Made by a program: the position numbers and the translations under genes
Assembly (NCBI RefSeq): GCF_044326205.1
Contig: NZ_JBIRCY010000024.1
Span: 1 to 64,000, forward strand
DNA: 64,000 nucleotides
Direction of reading: 5' to 3'
Origin: Kumtagia sp044326205
Lineage (GTDB): Bacteria > Pseudomonadota > Alphaproteobacteria > Rhizobiales > Rhizobiaceae
Notes under the pieces: generated by a model
The model's input: the letters and a program-made list of their open reading frames with translations, nothing else
What the model was told of the DNA's origin: nothing
Database searches by the model: none
In this document: positions 60,531 through 64,000 of the stretch, piece after piece
Position numbering within the stretch: position 1 is the first letter of the stretch
Layout: every line of letters begins with the position of its first letter

Positions 60531-60746
60531 GCCGACTTGTCCGAAAAAGGGCGTTCCGGCGCTCGCACCCTCATGGAGAATTATCGCTACGCCACCGCCG
60601 ACATCGAGGCCAACCACGAGGCCTATGCCGAGCGCGGGATTGTCGTTGCCTCGCCGGGCGTGAAGGATATTCTCAGGAAGTTTATGGCAAGGGCGAGAAA
60701 CAGCCAGATGCTCACCCACCAGTCCCAGAAAAATCATGTCGCATAA
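60531..60746 (+). pseudogene. Malonyl-CoA decarboxylase C-terminal remnant
   Basis: The frame ADLSEKGRSGARTLMENYRY followed by EANHEAYAERGIVVASPGVK matches the conserved end of malonyl-CoA decarboxylases (N-Y-x-Y and NHEAY motifs). In rhizobia matA directly precedes matB, and here the remnant overlaps the matB start by 11 bases, so this is the end of matA. About 85 percent of the gene is gone, replaced by the MaoC remnant at about 60530. Confidence 0.65.
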
Positions 60747-62250
60747 TTTGTTCTCCCAGATTTTCTCGCGGGTGGCCGATCTGGACGCACCCTTCATGCG
60801 GACCGCCGAGGGCCGCGTGATACCCTATCGCGAGGCATTCGCTCTTTCCGCGCGCTATGCGAACGTGCTGCGCAACAAGGGCGTCGTGATCGGAGACAGG
60901 GTCGCGGCACAGGTCGAGAAGTCACCCGAGGCGATCATCCTCTACCTTGCCTGCCTGCGCGTCGGCGCCGCCTTCCTGCCGCTCAACACGGCCTACACGA
61001 CGGCCGAGGTCGAATATTTCATCGGCGATGCGTCGCCCCCCATTTTCGTCTGCGATCCGGGAAAGCAGGAAGAGCTTGCCCCCCTTTCCACCAGGCACGG
61101 CGTCGCGTCGCTGCTGACGCTGGGCACCAAAGGCGATGGCACGCTGCCGGAACTGGCTGCCGGCGCGGAGGACAATTATCCGACCGCCGCGGTCGAAGCG
61201 AGCGATCTTGCGGCGATGCTCTACACCTCCGGCACCACGGGGCGCTCCAAGGGTGCAATGCTGACTCATTCCAACCTGTCGTCGAACGCGCGCACCCTCG
61301 TCGACTATTGGCAGTTCAGCAAGGACGACGTGCTGCTGCACGCGCTGCCGATCTTCCACACGCACGGCCTGTTCGTCGCCACCAACGTCATCCTGTTTGC
61401 CGGCGCGTCGATGATCTTCCTGCCGAAATTCGATGTGGAGACGATCCGCAAGGAATTGCCGAGCACCACCACCCTGATGGGCGTGCCGACCTTCTACACG
61501 CGGCTGGTGAAGGAGAATTGGCTCAATCGCGAAAACACCAACCATATGCGGCTGTTCATCTCCGGGTCGGCGCCGCTGCTCGCCGAGACGCATCGGCAAT
61601 GGACCAGCCGCACGGGCCACCACATTCTCGAGCGCTATGGCATGACCGAGACGAACATGATCACGTCCAATCCCTATGACGGCGAGCGGGTTCCCGGCGC
61701 GGTCGGCTTCCCCTTGCCTGGCGTCAACGTGCGCATCACCCATCTCGAGAGCGGCGAGGTCATTGCCGCGAACCAGGTGGGCATGATCGAGGTGAAAGGC
61801 CCCAACGTCTTCAGGGGCTACTGGCGCATGTCCGACAAGACGCGCGCCGAGTTCCGCGAGGACGGCTACTTCATCACCGGGGATCTGGGTGTGGTGGATG
61901 ACCGCGGTTACGTCTCGATCGTCGGCCGCAACAAGGACCTGGTCATCACCGGCGGATACAATGTCTATCCAAAGGAGATCGAGACCGAGATCGACGGACT
62001 GGACGGCGTCAACGAAAGCGCCGTGATCGGCCTGCCACACGCCGATTTCGGCGAGGCCGTGACGGCCATCGTGGTGCTCGAACCCGGAGGTTCGCTGACG
62101 GAGACCGCGGTGCTGAAGGCGCTCGACGGTCGTCTGGCGAAATACAAGCTGCCGAAGCGCGTACTCTTCGATGCGGCATTGCCGCGCAATACGATGGGCA
62201 AGGTGCTCAAGGCCGATCTCAGGAAGAAATACGAAGCACTTTACAAGTAG
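60736..62250 (+). CDS. matB: Malonyl-CoA synthetase (AMP-forming)
   Basis: This 504-residue ANL-superfamily ligase makes malonyl-CoA from malonate, CoA and ATP. The P-loop is LYTSGTTGRSKGAMLTHSN (about 160-180); A5 is ERYGMTETNM, A7 FITGDLGVVDDRG and A8 GRNKDLVITGGYNVYPKEIE. The adenylation Lys is in NTMGKVLKADL. The sequence fits rhizobial MatB. ATG 60736 has no strong ribosome site, consistent with original coupling to matA, which is now a remnant. Without MatA here, malonyl-CoA may be used for synthesis, or a second matA may exist elsewhere. Confidence 0.92.
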   Translation: MSHNLFSQIFSRVADLDAPFMRTAEGRVIPYREAFALSARYANVLRNKGVVIGDRVAAQVEKSPEAIILYLACLRVGAAFLPLNTAYTTAEVEYFIGDASPPIFVCDPGKQEELAPLSTRHGVASLLTLGTKGDGTLPELAAGAEDNYPTAAVEASDLAAMLYTSGTTGRSKGAMLTHSNLSSNARTLVDYWQFSKDDVLLHALPIFHTHGLFVATNVILFAGASMIFLPKFDVETIRKELPSTTTLMGVPTFYTRLVKENWLNRENTNHMRLFISGSAPLLAETHRQWTSRTGHHILERYGMTETNMITSNPYDGERVPGAVGFPLPGVNVRITHLESGEVIAANQVGMIEVKGPNVFRGYWRMSDKTRAEFREDGYFITGDLGVVDDRGYVSIVGRNKDLVITGGYNVYPKEIETEIDGLDGVNESAVIGLPHADFGEAVTAIVVLEPGGSLTETAVLKALDGRLAKYKLPKRVLFDAALPRNTMGKVLKADLRKKYEALYK

Positions 62251-62368
62251 GCCATTCAGGCGGCGCTTTTGCAGTCCGCCTTCACCGCCTGTCCCACCGC
62301 TCCAGGTGAAAGTCACGGGGGTCTGCGACATCGTCGCTCGCCCCGGCCTCGGCAAGATCGCCGTCGGA

Positions 62369-64000
62369 TCAGGAGACGAGCCCAGCCCCATCCAGCCAAT
62401 TGAGATCATCCGGGGACAGCGCGATATCAAGCGCCTTCAGGCTGTCGTCCAACTCATCCAGCCTGCGCGGGCCGATCAATGGAACGGATGGGAAGGGCTG
62501 CGCCAGAACATAGGCGAGCGCAACGTGGATCGGGCTCTTTCCCAGTCTGCGCGCCAGTTCGATCGCGCGGTCGCGCCGGCCGAAATTCCGCTCCGAGTAC
62601 CAAACCCGCACCAATTCCTCATCGTCGCGTCTGTCGCGTCCTGCCCTCTCGGTAAAGAAGCCACGCCCCTGGCTCGACCAGGCAAAATTTGGCATCTGAC
62701 GAGCTTTCAGCCAGGCTTTCCATGCATCGGTCGAGGAGGTCACGCAGCCCGGCCAGATTGGCTCCAGCATTTCGGCCAGCGAAAAATTGTTGGAAAGCGC
62801 GCCGGGCTTCTGCTTGCCGGTGCGCTCGGCATAGGCGATCGCCTCGTCCATGCGCTCCATCGTCCAGTTCGAGCCGCCGAACGGCCCGCGGATGCGCCCG
62901 GCCTTGACCTCCCGGTCCATCGCGTCGACGAATTCGCCGACCGGCACGTCAATGTTGTCGCGATGCATGAAGTAGATGTCGACATGGTCGGTCCTGAGCC
63001 GGTCCAGCGACTGGCTGAGCTGCTTGCCGATCATGTCGGGATAACAGAGCGGCGTGTGTGCGCCCTTGCCGATGACGACCGACTGTTCGCGTACGCCGCG
63101 ATTTGTCAGCCAGTCGCCCAGGAGCTTCTCCGTATAGCCGGCGCCATAGACGTAAGCCGTGTCGAACAGATTGCCGCCCGCCTCGAAAAAGGCGTCCAGC
63201 AGGATCGCACCGGACGAGAAGGTGCGGAAATCCTCGAAGCCGAGCGCCAGAACCGAAGTCGGCCGCGCCAGGCCGGGAATACTGCGTTTGGGTATGGTGG
63301 CGCCGCCCGACCGCAGCGGCCGGCCGGCGATCGTATTCACCCGGCGTTCGGCTTTCTCGATCCCGTATTCGAGCCCGACCGCCGCGCGCCATTTGTCGAG
63401 CACGCGCAGAGTGCCGAGGCTGTCGTCCCAGCCCATGCCCGGCCAGGCGAATTCCTGACGGCCGGCCAGGATCGCCTCGCCGGCGCCATCGACCTCAAAC
63501 GAATAGAGGTGGCGCGTTTCGTTCACGCTGATCGTCTCGCGCTTGCCGTCGGCGGTGATCACGTCGATCCTGCCGAGCCCGACATCGCGGTTGCCGCCGG
63601 CGAACCAGAAGTCCGGCACCTCGATCCGGCCCCGCGTGCCGAGGATGTGCAGTACATTGTCCTGGTTGAGCGAGATGCTGCACGAAACCTCGGCCACGAC
63701 GCCGTCGGGAAAATGCAGCAACGCCGAGGCCCATTCGTCGACGCCAGACTGGCCGAGATGCGCGACGCCGAACACCTTGTCCGGTTCGGCAAACGGCTTT
63801 CCAATCGCCGCGCCGGCGACCAGGCGCGCCATCGAGACGGGATAGCCACCGACATCCAGAATGCCGCCGCCGGCAAGGTCGTTCGCATAGAGCCGATGCT
63901 CCGGCATGAAGCCAGGCATGGCGAAGCCGAAACTCGACTTGATCATGCGAACTTCGCCGATGAGGCCCGATTGGATCAGTTCCACCAGCTTCAGCGTCTG
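62369..64000 (-). CDS. Gfo/Idh/MocA dehydrogenase fused to aldo/keto reductase (partial, runs off the edge)
   Basis: The visible 543 codons encode two enzymes in one chain. The upstream part (63.3-64.0 kb) is the substrate domain of a Gfo/Idh/MocA dehydrogenase (VRMIKSSFGFAMPGF, GGGILDVGGYPVSMARLVAG), whose Rossmann domain lies beyond base 64000. The downstream part (62.37-63.3 kb) is an aldo/keto reductase with GGNLFDTAYVYGAGYTEKLL, KGAHTPLCYP and the catalytic-site region VDIYFMHRDN. It ends LSPDDLNWLDGAG. The frame is open at the window end, so no start is seen. The fusion suggests consecutive redox steps on a sugar. No coupled neighbour is visible. Confidence 0.88.
   Translation of the reverse strand, partial: QTLKLVELIQSGLIGEVRMIKSSFGFAMPGFMPEHRLYANDLAGGGILDVGGYPVSMARLVAGAAIGKPFAEPDKVFGVAHLGQSGVDEWASALLHFPDGVVAEVSCSISLNQDNVLHILGTRGRIEVPDFWFAGGNRDVGLGRIDVITADGKRETISVNETRHLYSFEVDGAGEAILAGRQEFAWPGMGWDDSLGTLRVLDKWRAAVGLEYGIEKAERRVNTIAGRPLRSGGATIPKRSIPGLARPTSVLALGFEDFRTFSSGAILLDAFFEAGGNLFDTAYVYGAGYTEKLLGDWLTNRGVREQSVVIGKGAHTPLCYPDMIGKQLSQSLDRLRTDHVDIYFMHRDNIDVPVGEFVDAMDREVKAGRIRGPFGGSNWTMERMDEAIAYAERTGKQKPGALSNNFSLAEMLEPIWPGCVTSSTDAWKAWLKARQMPNFAWSSQGRGFFTERAGRDRRDDEELVRVWYSERNFGRRDRAIELARRLGKSPIHVALAYVLAQPFPSVPLIGPRRLDELDDSLKALDIALSPDDLNWLDGAGLVS

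Overview
The window is GC-rich DNA with an alphaproteobacterial, rhizobial gene content. It carries several ABC uptake systems for sugars and peptides, GntR/LacI/AraC/LuxR regulators, a MatB-type malonyl-CoA synthetase and palindromic intergenic repeats. A Mesorhizobium-like soil or plant-associated bacterium fits best; this is inference from gene content, since no rRNA or tRNA gene was recognised.

Layout. (1) 1-3.2 kb is an insertion-sequence patch: an IS630-type transposase tail, an IS3-family element whose OrfB carries a one-base deletion, and an intact IS256-family element with a perfect 8-bp target duplication. (2) 3.4-11.3 kb is a coherent plant-signal type module. A LuxR solo with the Met/Trp ligand-pocket signature of plant-associated-bacteria LuxRs lies between two proline iminopeptidase genes, and the second of these leads into a complete peptide ABC transporter operon. 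The same 20-bp lux-box-like motif precedes both iminopeptidase genes in the same orientation. (3) 11.4-16.0 kb holds a GH15 glucoamylase, glucose-6-phosphate dehydrogenase and a ROK/polyphosphate-type glucokinase, a route from alpha-glucan to 6-phosphogluconolactone. (4) 16.2-17.9 kb is a decayed NCS2 permease and racemase pair. (5) 18.6-22.8 kb has a PfpI-like protein, a GntR regulator, an iron alcohol dehydrogenase and an aldehyde dehydrogenase. (6) 22.9-29.0 kb is a sugar ABC operon with Gfo/Idh/MocA dehydrogenase and TIM-barrel isomerase, divergent from a LacI regulator across four operators spaced exactly 14 bp. (7) 29.1-34.4 kb is a second sugar ABC operon with a zinc dehydrogenase, divergent from a GntR regulator with two DNA-binding domains.

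(8) 34.65-42.06 kb is a tightly overlapping five-gene cassette: SWIM zinc finger, DUF5691-type helical protein, MoxR-like AAA ATPase, DUF5682-type protein and VWA protein. Its biochemical job is not established, and it is one of the two most interesting loci. (9) 42.3-49.9 kb contains a YdeP-type molybdopterin oxidoreductase, a SnoaL/DUF1348 protein, Dps, a Tat-exported oxalate decarboxylase, a YoaK membrane protein and a frameshifted orphan gene. (10) 49.9-55.4 kb has a winged-helix/TPR regulator and an AraC-EmrA-EmrB efflux set. (11) 55.8-60.2 kb has a PAS histidine kinase, a FixJ-type regulator, a lone receiver, a secreted alpha/beta hydrolase and a fumarylacetoacetase-family enzyme. (12) 60.3-62.3 kb is a deletion scar joining MaoC and malonyl-CoA decarboxylase remnants just before intact matB. 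(13) A Gfo/Idh/MocA-aldo/keto reductase fusion runs off the right edge.

Single-base frameshifts recur in this window (IS3 OrfB, racemase, permease, AstE-like fragment, orphan gene at 48.3 kb), several of them in short G or C runs. They may be genuine decay or sequencing error.
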